Positions 34,424 to 45,858 of a stretch of DNA of 64,000 nucleotides are shown piece after piece; positions within the stretch are counted from its first letter, which is position 1, and every line of letters begins with the position of its first letter. The notes below the pieces were generated by a model. It saw only the letters and a program-made list of their open reading frames with translations, did not search any database and had not been told where the DNA came from. This DNA is from Amoebophrya sp. A120 (lineage: Eukaryota; Sar; Dinophyceae; Syndiniales; Amoebophryaceae): NCBI GenBank assembly GCA_905178155.1, contig CAJINV010000021.1:225760-289759 (forward strand). The letters run 5' to 3'. Both the position numbers and the translations under genes were made by a program.

Positions 34424-36249
34424 ATGGCGGACGCAACGGCTGATCAGGAGAAGTACACAGAGGTTCTGAACGAGCTGATTCCCTACATTTCCGAGTTTGT
34501 GGACGGAAATGGGGGGTTGGCTTCGCTTTCCCTTTTGTCCCAGGACCCGCACGTCAAGTCCCTGCAGGCGATGATCCCGGCGCGGTACGACAAGAAGCTG
34601 ACGAAGATTTTGGAGCAGTACAAGGACTTTTTCCAGTGCCTGGAGGGCGGGCGCGTGGCCACCTACAAGGCCTACGAATCGGGGTTGATCGACGAGGAGG
34701 GCCGGGTGAAAAACGTGTCTGCGAAAGCGAAGACCAAGATGAAGCAGGTGGTCACCATTCTGCCGGTGGGCGAGGAGGCCCCCCCGGCGGAGGCCGCGGC
34801 CCCGGCCTTTTCGCCGCCGGAACCCGCGGCCGCTCCGGAAGCGTCGCTCAGTGGCAACGAGGGCGGCGCACCCACGGGCGGCCCCGTGGAACACGCGTTT
34901 GACCCCACGGACGACAACTTGACGGATGAGATGGTATTATTGAACCATGCACGAATATCCTAGCAAGCGGGTTTCGCAATTTCAATATGGGCATTGTGTG
35001 AGAAGTCTACGTGAGCTGCGTGCCCAACGCTGTATGCAAAACATGATTTTTTTAATTGTCTTCCTCGTTGTCCTTGGTGAGAAGAAAGGGGTTGTTAAAA
35101 CAGAAATGGATGTCCTGTTCTACTTCCAAAAAAAAACCAAAACAGGGCCATGAAGTGACACTAATGGATTTGATGGACCAGCTGGGCGCGGCTGTTTTTT
35201 TGGAGGACGGGTCCCAGTTTGTTCAGCTCATTCAGAAGATGCGCCGAATCCGCAAGGAGACATTTGGTATTTCTATTTTTTTGAAACTGATGATAAAACA
35301 TAAAATTCTTCGGGTTTTTGCTTCGTTCTCCTGATGCATTTGCATATGCATGACGGGAAGTCGATATTCATGAAGCAGTATGAGAAATGAAAAGGTTGAT
35401 TTGGATCTCCACCAGGTTTCGACGATGACTCCGTGTTCGCCCGCGTGTTTGGTCCCACCCGGCCCAACGCGAACCGCATGGTGGTCACGGGTGGCAGCGC
35501 CGTCCCCGGTCAGGTGAACTCCCTGAAACGCCAGGCGCAGGCCTACGACCCAAATGGCCCGCGCATGACCGTGCCTTCCAGCGTGGAGCTCGCGGCCCCG
35601 CGCAACCCGGCCGAACGGAACGAGCGACTGACTTTGGTGACGCGAGAGATGGTGAACCGCTTGCGCGAGGCACCGGGAAAGATGCTCACGGTGATTGAGC
35701 TCACACAAATCCCGAAGATCCAGTTGTTGAAGAAAGGTATTAGTTGTATGCCAGAGTTAGAGCTGCAGAAGTACGTTCATTCTCCACATTTTCAGTGTTT
35801 ATTCCGTCGCGCTTTGATGATGATGCAATTAGGTACGTCACATCTGCTTTGCATGATAAGGTATTAAAATTCGTTTACAACTAGTGTAGTACGTCTAGTG
35901 CACTTTCTTGATGAAGCGCAGCCGGGAGGACCACTTCATCTCCACGACTCTGTCAGGTATCATTTCGAAATTCACGCTGTTCCTGAACCAGAACCAGGAT
36001 AAGTTCCAACTCGCGAGAAACCCGGAGGGCGAGAACAAATCGGATGTGGTCACGTTGATTATGGACGAGGTTGCGGTGGACGAACTGCTGACGGGCACGT
36101 TTGACCTGGACAACCAGTACACGGATATGTTCCCGGAACTCTCACTCGCCGGGCCGAACGCGCCGGGCACCGGGCTGGCGAAGAAGTTCCAGAAGAAGGG
36201 TACTGGAAAAAAGGGCGGAAAGGGCTACGGCTACGGTGGGTATTACTAG
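34424..36249 (+). CDS. Unknown five-exon protein (438 aa) with Gly-rich tail
   Basis: Exons 34424-34933, 35146-35266, 35416-35736, 35796-35832 and 35922-36249 join in phase through GT-AG introns. The fourth is a 37-nt microexon that supplies VFIPSRFDDDAI. The start MADATADQEKYTEVL fits a good ATG context. Residues 1-90 look alpha-helical (ELIPYISEFVDGNGG, ARYDKKLTKILEQYKDFFQ) and could be a small winged-helix or LOTUS-like domain, though I would not insist on it. A Pro/Ala-rich linker follows, then a conserved-looking body (TREMVNRLREAPGKMLTVIEL; GIISKFTLFLNQNQDKF) and a basic Gly/Tyr-rich tail (KKGGKGYGYGGYY) that resembles RNA-binding tails. The family is not recognised. Confidence 0.8.
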
Positions 36250-38230
36250 ATACGGAGAAGTAGAACAAGTAGTGCCACTACCGCGACGACGACCTCCTCC
36301 GCAGAATCGCTCTCAGCAAAAGAACGGAGTATTATGACACTGTCATTATATCACTTGATTGACTAATCTTATCACGAGAAGAAAACAAGAATGAAAACTA
36401 TAACACGACGAAAATTTTTATCCTGTATTGCATACAAAGAGTCTCCTGTAGTTGCGGGGAATATCTGACAACGAAAAAAAACGTGGTCACTTTGGACGAC
36501 CACGTGAGGCCTGGAGGTCGCGTAGACCAAACTTTATTGACACCAGTATGCACCAACGGAGATGATACGATTCTGAACATCAAATGGCGACTCAGATGGC
36601 GGAACAATAATCTTAGCTTGACATCATGATCAAGTGTAGTTTTCACCAGCGACACCGAGAGCTTTTCCATTTTCCCATTTTCCGGAATTTTTTCACAACA
36701 CCTTTTTTTTTCGCTTTTCCCCGGGAGCGCGAGCTTGCTCCCGACCTTGCTCTAGGTCAATGTAGTTTTTCGAGTCATCTTAAAGTACACTGAGAATGAA
36801 CCAACTTCAACACAACAACTGATTTGATTGCAATAGAAAATGTACGTGCTCAGAAGTTTTTTAGAAATGGCTTTGTTTTTTGTCCACCTTAAACCGATCC
36901 CAATAGATACCCCGTAGGAGCACCCGAATCTGCACTAGCGCGCGAGGTACAAAAAGAGGCTTCAGGCTTATGTCGCTGTAGATGCAACAAGAGAACAAGT
37001 ACGGGGATGCTAGATGAGACGCATTAGCAGTACATAGCTTGAAGTATCGGAGGTGGTTGGTACGAATCTCCTTGCTGATGCTTAGAAACCACAAATTTCG
37101 AGCTGTAGGGAGCTTTTTTCAGCTACAGCCTTTTATGAGGTCAAGCTCCGACTTCTTATGCGAAGTAGGAAAATATTAAAAGGACCGATCTGGGCTGGTC
37201 AGCCTTGTTGTTTCTCATCCTGCGAAAGCTCCAGGCAGACACTGTTCTACTTACTTTCTTTGTAGCTAAGGTTTTTTCGCCGCAGCTCCCACGACGACCT
37301 TTGTCGCGCTGATCGGGCGAAGTACTACATCTGGAATAAACGGCTTCCGGTAGTTCTTGCTTTTTCGCTTCCTATTGCTTCTTTTTGTGAAGATTCAGAA
37401 CGAACTTTGATGTGTAACTTCACCGTTGTGAGTTGGTAGGTTTGATTGTGGTCTTGGGAGGTCTTCTTTGAATTATTGGTCACCCTCTTCTTCCTTCCGT
37501 TTGCCGTTCGGAGAACCGCTGTTGAGCAAATAAAAAGCGATGAAGCGGTCTTACAGAGGATACTTACAATACGAGCTGGTTGCGTTTGAAGTTGTTGCTT
37601 TTGGAAGAACGACCGGGTCGTCGCCAGCGCCACGAATGCCCACAAAAACGAGAATAATGAATAAAAGCTCGAGCAAAAACCTGTACGCAGAAGAGTTTAT
37701 TGTCAGGAGCCGTTGGGCTTGGGCTGAACCGCGGCAACGGGAGGCCAATGTAGCGTAATAAACAGAATGTTTCATTGTGCGCTTTCTCGTAGGAGCAGAA
37801 GGAGCTCACACGTCACCCATGCTGCTTCTCGTGAGCACCTTTTGTGCTCCTCCAGATATATCGGTCCTCGACTGCTAGCACACCCTGAGAGTGGTCGCCA
37901 TTTGCAGAGTTGCGAGTAGCTGTAGCGGGAAATAGTTTTTCTTTTTCAGGAAAGAGGCACGCGTGCGCTTCTTCTTCTAAGGTTGAATGAAAGTGATATG
38001 CGCAGAGGACGACTCTGCTGTGCCAGTGCCCGTGAGTGTGAGTGTAGAAGTTAAAAAGGAGCTGACAAGGCATTATCTTAATCTTACTTGCGAGAGATTT
38101 GGATATGGAAGTGACATGTCGTGCGTGGTCCTTCGCACCGCCCTGCTTACTATTGGAGGTATTTTCTATTTCTGTAAGCAGCAGCTTCTGGTTCTGCTAC
38201 AGGCAGCCGCAGCATTGCAAATAAAAAACG
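36250..38230. other. Intergenic region, 2 kb, nothing recognised
   Basis: Only short ORFs on both strands. A small GC-rich inverted repeat (GGGAGCGCGAGCTTGCTCCC) lies at 36723-36742 and could form a hairpin. No exon with protein character was found. Confidence 0.5.
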
Positions 38231-38887
38231 ATGTCCTCCACGACCTCCAACCGCAACCTCGACGCCATCTGTTCCAACTTCATGCCCCTGCTTGCGGTCT
38301 ACCGCAGGAACAGACAGCCTCTGCCGACGGATTTATTGAAGTACATCCTGCTAGTTCTGCTCGAAGCCGACCGGCTGAACTTGGCACGGAAAGTGTTCAA
38401 CGAGTGGGAGGCAAGAAGTGTGGCGAGGCTGCGGGCGGGAAGTCGAAGAGCTAATGGTTGTGAAGGTGAAGAGCAGCCCGAAGGTCGTGCCACCCTGCCC
38501 ACGACACCGACCTCATCTCCGAAAGTGGACGACGAGTTGCGGTGGTTGATCCTAGCCCTTTTTCCGGGTTGCCTGGACAAATGTGAAAAGTACGACCTTT
38601 GCGGACAGAATAAAACGAAGGAAACTTGTTCTCCAGCAGGATCATCATCAGCGTCTTCACACCATGACGACATGAACGGCGACGGAAAAGCGTCTGCGAT
38701 GAAGATGCGATCTGTTTGGCGCGCCATGAAAGCCGCGACTGTGCCCGGGGACGACGACGAGCCCCCACGGCACGACGGGGACGAGGAGCAAGGGGTGTCA
38801 GAGGAAGAGTTAGCGGAGAAAAGGAGAAACGAGGATGAAGACTTTGCTGCAGCGCTAGCGGCGTTGGTTGATGAGGACAAAGAGTGA
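38231..38887 (+). CDS. Acidic protein, unknown function (218 aa)
   Basis: A single-exon ORF from the ATG at 38231. Residues 1-60 are a helical hydrophobic/basic region (FMPLLAVYRRNRQPLPTDLL, then KYILLVLLEADRLNLARKVF). The middle holds VDDELRWLILALFPGCLDKC, and the last 70 residues are very acidic (GDDDEPPRHDGDEEQG; EEELAEKRRNEDEDF). The order of helical and acidic parts suggests an interaction protein, but no family is recognised. An overlapping frame (37987-38454) is judged a shadow because its tail is low-complexity. Confidence 0.6.
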   Translation: MSSTTSNRNLDAICSNFMPLLAVYRRNRQPLPTDLLKYILLVLLEADRLNLARKVFNEWEARSVARLRAGSRRANGCEGEEQPEGRATLPTTPTSSPKVDDELRWLILALFPGCLDKCEKYDLCGQNKTKETCSPAGSSSASSHHDDMNGDGKASAMKMRSVWRAMKAATVPGDDDEPPRHDGDEEQGVSEEELAEKRRNEDEDFAAALAALVDEDKE

Positions 38888-39842
38888 AAAATGTATGATA
38901 TTAATGCGGTTGCCGGTGCAGCTGCAGTTGCACATCAGTAAGTGGGAGCTTCCTCAATGCATTTACTTGTTTCATCAGGGAGAAAAAACCACATGCATGA
39001 GATTCACGAAGCACTGGCTGTTGATTTAGGTTCTTCTCCGTTTGTTTGTGAAATTCAAAATTTTCTTTTGTCTGCGAAACGCATCGAAGTGATCTCTTTT
39101 TGTTGTCTGCGAAACACACACGTCCTGGTCCTGAATCGACGCTCATTTGTTGCACTTCTCCATGGTCAGCATGATGCTGTTGATCGAACGGCAGAGCACC
39201 ATGGAGCTCTACGACTAGGTTGTTCTTTTCATGCCATGGCGCGGTCAAACTCAAACTCTCAAACTTCACGCTCACAACTTCGATTCTCTCATCGATCTTG
39301 ACTGAAAGTCGATGCAGGTGGCGCTAGCTTGTGGTTGAGTAGTTCTCATTTTTTGTCTTCGCTGTCTTTTCCTTCTTGTTTTAATCTCACGTACATGTTT
39401 TTTTCTTTGTTCCAGGAAGCGGAATGCCAATGCGGGACTGACACGATGCCACGACCAGGTCCTTTTTGCTGTTTATCATTCTGTGCGATCATCCAATTCC
39501 ATTTCCACGCCATCACTATCACTCAACTGCAGCACGAGCAAGACCCGTTGCCCTCGATCTATTTTTGAAGAGCCGATCAAAACCAGCTTGGAAATTGAAA
39601 TCCTTGACATACTTCTGTTGCATCGCCGTTACAAGCATCATGGAGAGTTAGAATAGTACTAGCCACCGCTTTATCGACTGTCCGTCACCGTCTAATTCTT
39701 AGTATTCGAATGAAGATACGGTGGAGTGTTGAGCTTTGCTAACAAGTAGGTTTACGTCCATATTACCCATCTTTTTCTTTACCTATTCAGTTCACCTGAG
39801 TATCACAATCCTCGCAATAATTAAAACGCCGGAAAAATAAAT
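38888..39842. other. Intergenic region
   Basis: Short ORFs on both strands, none convincing. The minus-strand frame over 38901-39275 lacks recognisable features. AT-rich DNA leads into the next gene. Confidence 0.45.
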
Positions 39843-40495
39843 ATGGAAGAAGTTGACGATCTCGGAGACGGGTTTTTCGTCCGTCTGCTCCAGGTCGTTT
39901 CTTGGTTTTTAGTCGTTCTTTTTTCCGTCCCCGCCGCCTGCCTCGCGGTATACCAGGTCCTGACGCTCTACTTGCCCTACACGCTCGCGAGAATAACGGG
40001 GAATGCGGATTACAGGTATCATACGTCCGTGTGGAAACTGTAGCTCCAACTTTCCAGGCCACTTGCGATACGAAATAGTACCCCATTTTTGTTGCACCGG
40101 CTCAAACGACAAGGAACTATTTTGACCGATGCAAAAGCAAAACTAAACTAACATCGTCCAGGTTTCCAGATTACATGTACACAGTATGGGGCGACGACTT
40201 GACAGACCTGACGATCGAGCATTGGGGGTAAGCTTTGGTACTGGTGCAGGTTCGAAGAGATTCTATTCGTGAACAGTACACAGAGCTTTTTTCGCACGCA
40301 TTTGAGCATCCCAAGAAAGAAAGCAAATCAAAGCTGCAACCGTCCTCATTTAGTACACCTACACACCATTTGCACAGGTACCTCGCATGTTGCGTCGGAG
40401 TGACACTATTTTCAGCAGTTTACGTCATCCCGGATACGCCATGGTCGGACAGGAGAGGGGTGGTAGAGGAAGATGCGGATAAGAAGGATCAGTAG
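39843..40495 (+). CDS. Small membrane protein (118 aa), three exons
   Basis: Exons 39843-40015, 40162-40227 and 40378-40495 join in phase through GT-AG introns, each acceptor followed by G. The ATG at 39843 (MEEVDDLGDGFFVRLLQ) follows an AT-rich leader. There are two hydrophobic segments: residues about 15-45 (VVSWFLVVLFSVPAACLAVY, then QVLTLYLPYTL) and about 82-97 (YLACCVGVTLFSAVYVI). A short loop lies between them (YMYTVWGDDLTDLTIEHWG), and the C-terminus is acidic (GVVEEDADKKDQ). The layout resembles small ER or organelle membrane-complex subunits. I do not recognise the family. Confidence 0.75.
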
Positions 40496-41342
40496 GTGCT
40501 TGTTCCTCGTCGGGAGAGGTTTTTATACACGGAGATGGACGCTGAGCTTGTTTTTCAGAGAATTCAGAAAAGCCACCAGTGGCAGCTGTGACTCTTTGTA
40601 CCTGGTAATGCTACCGGGGCGACAGGTTAGTTGTACGGCTATTGTCGAAGCTGCAGCACAGGAATACTCATGAACGATGTAAAACTTCATAAGGACGTGA
40701 ATGATGAAAGCGCCCCTAGTCTTTGCAAAGCAATGCCTTCCCACACGATTTTTTTTCGTGTTCGAGAAATGATGGTGATGATATTTCGGTTGAAGTTCCA
40801 ATTGCTCGCATTGATCTCGGCATACGGATGCGCTTTGGTCTTTCTCAATTTGTCTGTAGTCAAAGTGAAGGGATAAGTCGATGTCGCGTCGTGTTTCCGG
40901 TTTTGGTTTTCCTGGAGCAGGAAGCTGGAAATGAAACCTCTCTAGTATACAGCTCCACATTTTTCGTGTGGCAAGCGCAAGATGCATTGCACTACAAAAG
41001 CGGTACCTGAACCTGATCATGAATGTGAACATAGTAAGCAGGCTGTTTGTCTTGGAAGATCAACGATCAAAATGAATATTTTGATTTTTGTTGTGACACT
41101 TACGTAAAGAAGATGACAGAAAGAAGATAAAAAAAAGCAGTCCACAAAAGCTGTTCATCCATCTCATACGCTCCGCTACAGTAGTTTTGATTACTTACGG
41201 CTTTTTCGCGAAAGAAAATTGATCGTTTGCGTCTTGTCTGTATTTTTGTATACGTTTGTTTGTGGTCGTCCACCTCCACATATTGCATTCTCAAGTTTTC
41301 TGAATATTGGTTCGTAGGACTCGGACAATTTCGAATGTGATC
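40496..41342. other. Intergenic region
   Basis: Only short ORFs. The words ATGCATTGCACTACAAAAG (about 40983-41001) resemble an introner end, but no inverted partner was found. The region probably holds the 3' UTR and the next promoter. Confidence 0.4.
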
Positions 41343-41894
41343 ATGTCATCTGCAGCTTCGTCTTCATCATCAACATCGTCCGGCGCATCGGCAATGAATG
41401 GTAAACCGATTGTTCACGATCCCGCGGATGGCAAAGGCAAAGCCACGGAGTGGGTGCCAGCGTCAGTGGAGGTCGTGTGGTGGGCATTCATCTGGTGGTT
41501 GGACATTTGCTATGGTTGTGAAAACTTTTTTTGTAGATGTGCATTCCGTCCATTAACGTGGATTCTGGACAAATATAAGGATGTTTGTATTGACCAACTT
41601 GAAGTTGAAATAGAAAATAGTCCCTCTGCCTTACATTTCTTGCTTTATGTATGACTTCATCATGATACGCCTGCAAGGCGCAAGGGCAAGGCATCGCCGA
41701 ATAGCATGAATGAAAGGGACGTTTATTCCTTCCATAGAAAGTGCGAACATTTTCGTGAGTTGCTGGGCGACGAAACGAGGCACGATGATGAAAAGACGCA
41801 ATCAGAAGCCAGCCCCGACGAGAATATTTTGACCATTCCAGTGTTTCACCGAGAGAACCCTTTTTCACCGGGAGTGGAGGGGTACGACGTGTGA
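41343..41894 (+). CDS. Possible small protein, two exons (149 aa)
   Basis: A tentative gene from exons 41343-41582 and 41685-41894, which join in phase through a GT-AG intron. It opens with a Ser-run leader (MSSAASSSSSTSSGASAMNG), then a Trp-rich hydrophobic stretch (VEVVWWAFIWWLDICYGC) that could be a membrane segment, and ends with a charged tail (FHRENPFSPGVEGYDV). No family is recognised and the splice sites are weak, so the exon choice could be wrong. Confidence 0.4.
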
Positions 41895-42170
41895 AACTGT
41901 CAGTGACCACGGGCGCTCCTGTTCGTTCAGGCTTACCCCTACTATTGCTTCTTAATTTGGGCTAGGTGTCATCTAGTTGCATCTAGACCTGTTGCGCTTT
42001 TACCTCCGCGTCATCCCGACTAGGGTTATCAAAAGGTAGCATCAAGGCTGAGTGTATGCAGTCTGGTATGCATATTTATGCAAAAACGGGAAAAGGATAT
42101 AGGAATTCAGAAATGAGAGGTTCATTACTTCTTGGTTCATCGAATAGGGGGAGAAGTACGGGTTTGACAG

Positions 42171-45100
42171 TTTTGCACCGCATATAATCCCCGGAAGGAC
42201 CACGTACGCGATCGTTACCGCCTCAAAGGCCGCAGTCCGGTCCTGGGCACGGAAGCACGGCAAGCAGGAGGGTGCCGGGCAGGCATGGACGAATTTGATG
42301 CGGTTGGTGAACCAAGTTGCGTCCGGGTCTGGTACGAGGCTGGTACGGGGCTCTGAGGAAGCGTGGAAAGACCGCTGCCGAGTTTGCTTGGTTCTTGCCC
42401 AGTGTGCAAGCCCGGTCTTCTATGCCGAGTTGGTCGATACGTTTGCCGGTACCTCTGCTGTGACGGCTTCAGAATTCGTTGAGAAGGCGAAGGCGCTGCT
42501 CCTTCGGGACGGGGCCGCGGAGGCCTACAAGCGAGCTGAGCGGCTTGCGACGCGACGCCCTGAGACACTCTCCGAAGGTTTTGCAGACGACTGGGCAATG
42601 TGTTTTGAAAAGCTTGAAGAGCATGCGGAGCTTCTTCGCAAGGAATTCATCATCATCAACGAGATTGGCGAGGAAAGCAGACATCAAATCGACCGTGCCG
42701 CTTTTTATCGTGCGTGTCTGCAGTGTCGCGGGGATATCGTATACAAAAATCATGCCCTGAGTTTCATATGCAAATTTTTACTTTTGGTTTTGGCTTTTCA
42801 CAGTTTTCCCCCACCACATAGGTTTCTATCATGAACTACTTAGTCGAGGTCGAAATAATGTTGTTCTGCTTCCTCATTCGTCGCTTAATCAGTTGGACAA
42901 CGAGCTGCAATTTTGCGTAGGGCTAAATTTTTGTCGTGATAAAAGACTTTGGAGCAAGTAAACTTTTCCTCCTTGTGCTCGAATCATACAAGCACGCCGG
43001 TGTTTCGAAGATTATACCCGCCGCTATATGTCAACGCAATTACGCACCTTTGACGTGTGGCAGTGCTCCAAAGAGGTTCGCGCAGTGGACGGCCGATAAT
43101 CTAGAGTTCTCGGACTTCGCATGTGATCCAGATTCGCGATTGCTGGCGCACCGAGCGTACTACGATAAGAGACTGCGCTCCGTAATCACGTCGGTGTACC
43201 TGCGTGTGGTGAGTTCGGCGAAGGACGGAAAGCGTCTGCATGCGAGGAAAATTTTCGGAGATAGACTGTGGACGTCGGTTCATGACATTACTTTGTATGT
43301 TCATTGGTCTATCGTGACACAAGCAGAACCCGCTTCATTCTCGACCGCGTTGTGCATGAGGTGGCCACTACATTCATCAGCATGGCGCTCTTATTTGCTA
43401 CAAGAAACAGTCTTGGAAGCCAATTGCACTTCGGTTGAGTCCTTCCTAGTGAGAATCTATTGAGTGCAGCAGCATCGGCCGAGCTGCCTCGGCTACTTAC
43501 ATGCTGTCGGATTCTTCATTGCTGTGATGTATTACTAGTAGAACACTTCTACTAGTGCTGCGAAAGAAAATGAATCTGCGTATGCGTTCGCAATTCTGAT
43601 TTGCAGCATGCATTTATTTAGCAAACAGACAATGCAGGGGGATGAGCTTATCCACGATATTCCTGGGAGAATTTGTGCATTGGTGGTTCTACGCCATGGA
43701 CGGAAATGTCGTGCAAGTGGAGAAGGAACAGTTTTCCGAGCTGGTGATACAGGCGCCCCCGTGCTCCACAGCCCGCCGGACAAAAGCAAAGCTCATCAAG
43801 AGGAAGGAGAAGATGTACGGTGAGAAATCGAACGGGGTGCCGGACTCCATCGTGTCGAACTGCAAAGGACGGGGCCAAAAACCTACAAGCGCGACAAACG
43901 GAAACAAGACAACTGACCGGCAAGGAACGATCGCCGAAAAAAGGGTGAAGAAAAGGGCGGCAACAGGAACCGAAGAAAGCGTTGATCCCTTGTCCGCAGC
44001 CTTTGCATCGCTAAGTGACCCTACGGCAAGCAAACGAGCTAGAAAAGCCACTGCAAATCGGAGCTTGGTTAAGGACGATGGATCCTCTTGTTCATCTACA
44101 TCTTCCTTGCTGACGACACCGAAGGAAAGAACTCCATTGGAGTCGTCGTCCGCGGACGCAACCAGCACAGCAGTGGCTGACAATCCAGCGAGAGAACCTC
44201 CAAGTGACAACACTCTGCATTCGATTTTGGACGACGTTTTTTCAGATGCGGATGCCGCAAGTGCGGAAGACGGAGTTCAGGATAGGGGACGCGTGGCGCA
44301 AAAGAAGCTTCGGCAGACACAGGTGGCCGGTACGGATGCTACGCTGTCACGCAGCGCTGCCTTCGGCGCTACCTGCCACTACTCGATCGGGTGCTCGATG
44401 ACGCGCGACACCACGAAGCTCATTACATCTGCTGGGCGCCGTGCCTGCTTGGAACTGACGGATTTTATGAACGCGCGCCGGAGAGAAATTCAGCAACTTA
44501 GCCTGTCGACGGCGCCCGGCGGTCCCTGTGCTAACGACTCAGAAGAAAAATCCTTGTTCACCTACAGCAGCATCAACGTGCATTTGAATGCGAAAACGCT
44601 TCCGCATATTGACGGCGGTAACCTCGGCGAGTCGGTGTTGGCGTCAGAAGGAAACTTCAGCGGTGGTGGACTATTCATTCATGACGCAGCCTTGGGGTTG
44701 GGTGATATAGACGCAAACCTGCCATTGGTCCACGAGCCAGTTGACTACAGATCGGTAGCTGTAGAAGTTTCTACGGAAATTGTGACCAGTAATGCCGAGA
44801 AGCGCAGGCTGTTCGGGAAAGATATCGAGAAGTGGCCCGAAATCCACGATATCAAGGAAATCAAGAGCAAAAAAAAGGGCAAGAAAAAAAATACCCAGCC
44901 GAACGCAGCCGTTGTTCCAACGCTTCGCCGCGGGGCCCGGTTTTTCATCATTGGTCGGGAGTTTAGCACCAAGGGCAAGCTCGTGCAGTTCAACGCCGCT
45001 CGGAATGTCCACGCTACGATGCCATGGACTGGCGACAGATACGCGGTCATTTTTTTCACGCACAGCAGCTTGCCGGGACTGCGAAATCGCCGGGGGCAAG

Positions 45101-45246
45101 GCGTCAACACTTTCCGAGCCTTCTTACTAGCGCTGCAAGAAATGGGCTTTCCGTTACCGGAAGCGCATTCGCCGAGCTGGCAGCAGATCTCGGATGCGGC
45201 AGCTGAGGTTATTGACCTCGTCAGTAGTTGTGACGAAGATCAGTAG
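42171..45246 (+). CDS. TET/JBP-like 2OG-Fe(II) oxygenase, copy 1
   Basis: The catalytic exon is 43638-45246. Its core carries the Fe(II)/2-oxoglutarate set: PHIDGGNLGES (H-x-D, about 44615), GGGLFIHD, then VQFNAARNVHATMPWTGDRY with the distal His and the 2OG-binding Arg, followed by AVIFFTHS. Known relatives in dinoflagellates belong to the TET/JBP oxygenases that hydroxylate DNA bases; substrate and activity here are inferred. Upstream exons 42171-42738 and 42993-43294 are in phase (GT-AG) and encode a helical, Arg-rich region of unknown role (HAGVSKIIPAAICQRNYAP; DPDSRLLAHRAYYDKRLRSV). An acidic, Ser-rich linker lies between, and an ILDDVF plus KKLRQTQ motif shared with copy 3 precedes the core. 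The 5' end is not fixed. Confidence 0.65.
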
Positions 45247-45858
45247 AAGGGAAGAAGATGAAGATTGTCGATCGTGTGACACGAATACACCTAGAACTGC
45301 TTGCTTAATGCGTATAGAGTTCAGGAACAACGGCACACCTCTAACTGTTGGCTACTAGCCTGGGGAAAAGCCTCTATTCTTGCAGAATCGTATTCGCGAA
45401 GGCGAGCACAAAGATGACTCATCATCAGTACGAAAACAAGGCACATGATCATCGTGTTTCACAATTATAGACCTCCCCACGACGAGCCATCAGTGAACTC
45501 AGCAACGGAGAAAGAGAAACAAGCCTGTTCACGCACAAAGCCAGTGGCAATCCAACTGCAACTCTATCTGATCATGATGACTTCAGCCTCTGGTTCTGCA
45601 TAAAGAAAACCAAGACTCGGTCGTTTTTCTCGTCCACCTCGTTGCCAATAATTTCAGTCGCGTTGATTCATATGTAATTTACTTCATTTGGCAGTACTTG
45701 CGTATGTTCATGTTGATCACCGACGTGTTCATCTTTCAGGAGGGTCGGACGCATTTAGTGCGGGAATAAGGCCTTCGCCTTGGTGTCCTTCCTCACAGAC
45801 TTGAGTGTTGATTTGTTCGTCTGTGTTTGGTTTGTTCTCCGAAGCAGGAACATAAAAA
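45247..45858. other. Intergenic spacer between oxygenase copies 1 and 2
   Basis: About 600 bp with no gene. It holds the end of copy 1 and the AT-rich leader of copy 2; no repeat or transposon end was seen. Confidence 0.5.

Noticed and set aside
36723-36760. GC-rich hairpin considered as a tRNA or small RNA gene
   Set aside because: It is a simple inverted repeat without cloverleaf arms or A/B-box promoters.
38901-39275. 124-aa minus-strand ORF with a plausible start
   Set aside because: No recognisable motif, no neighbouring exons in phase and no conserved-looking segment.
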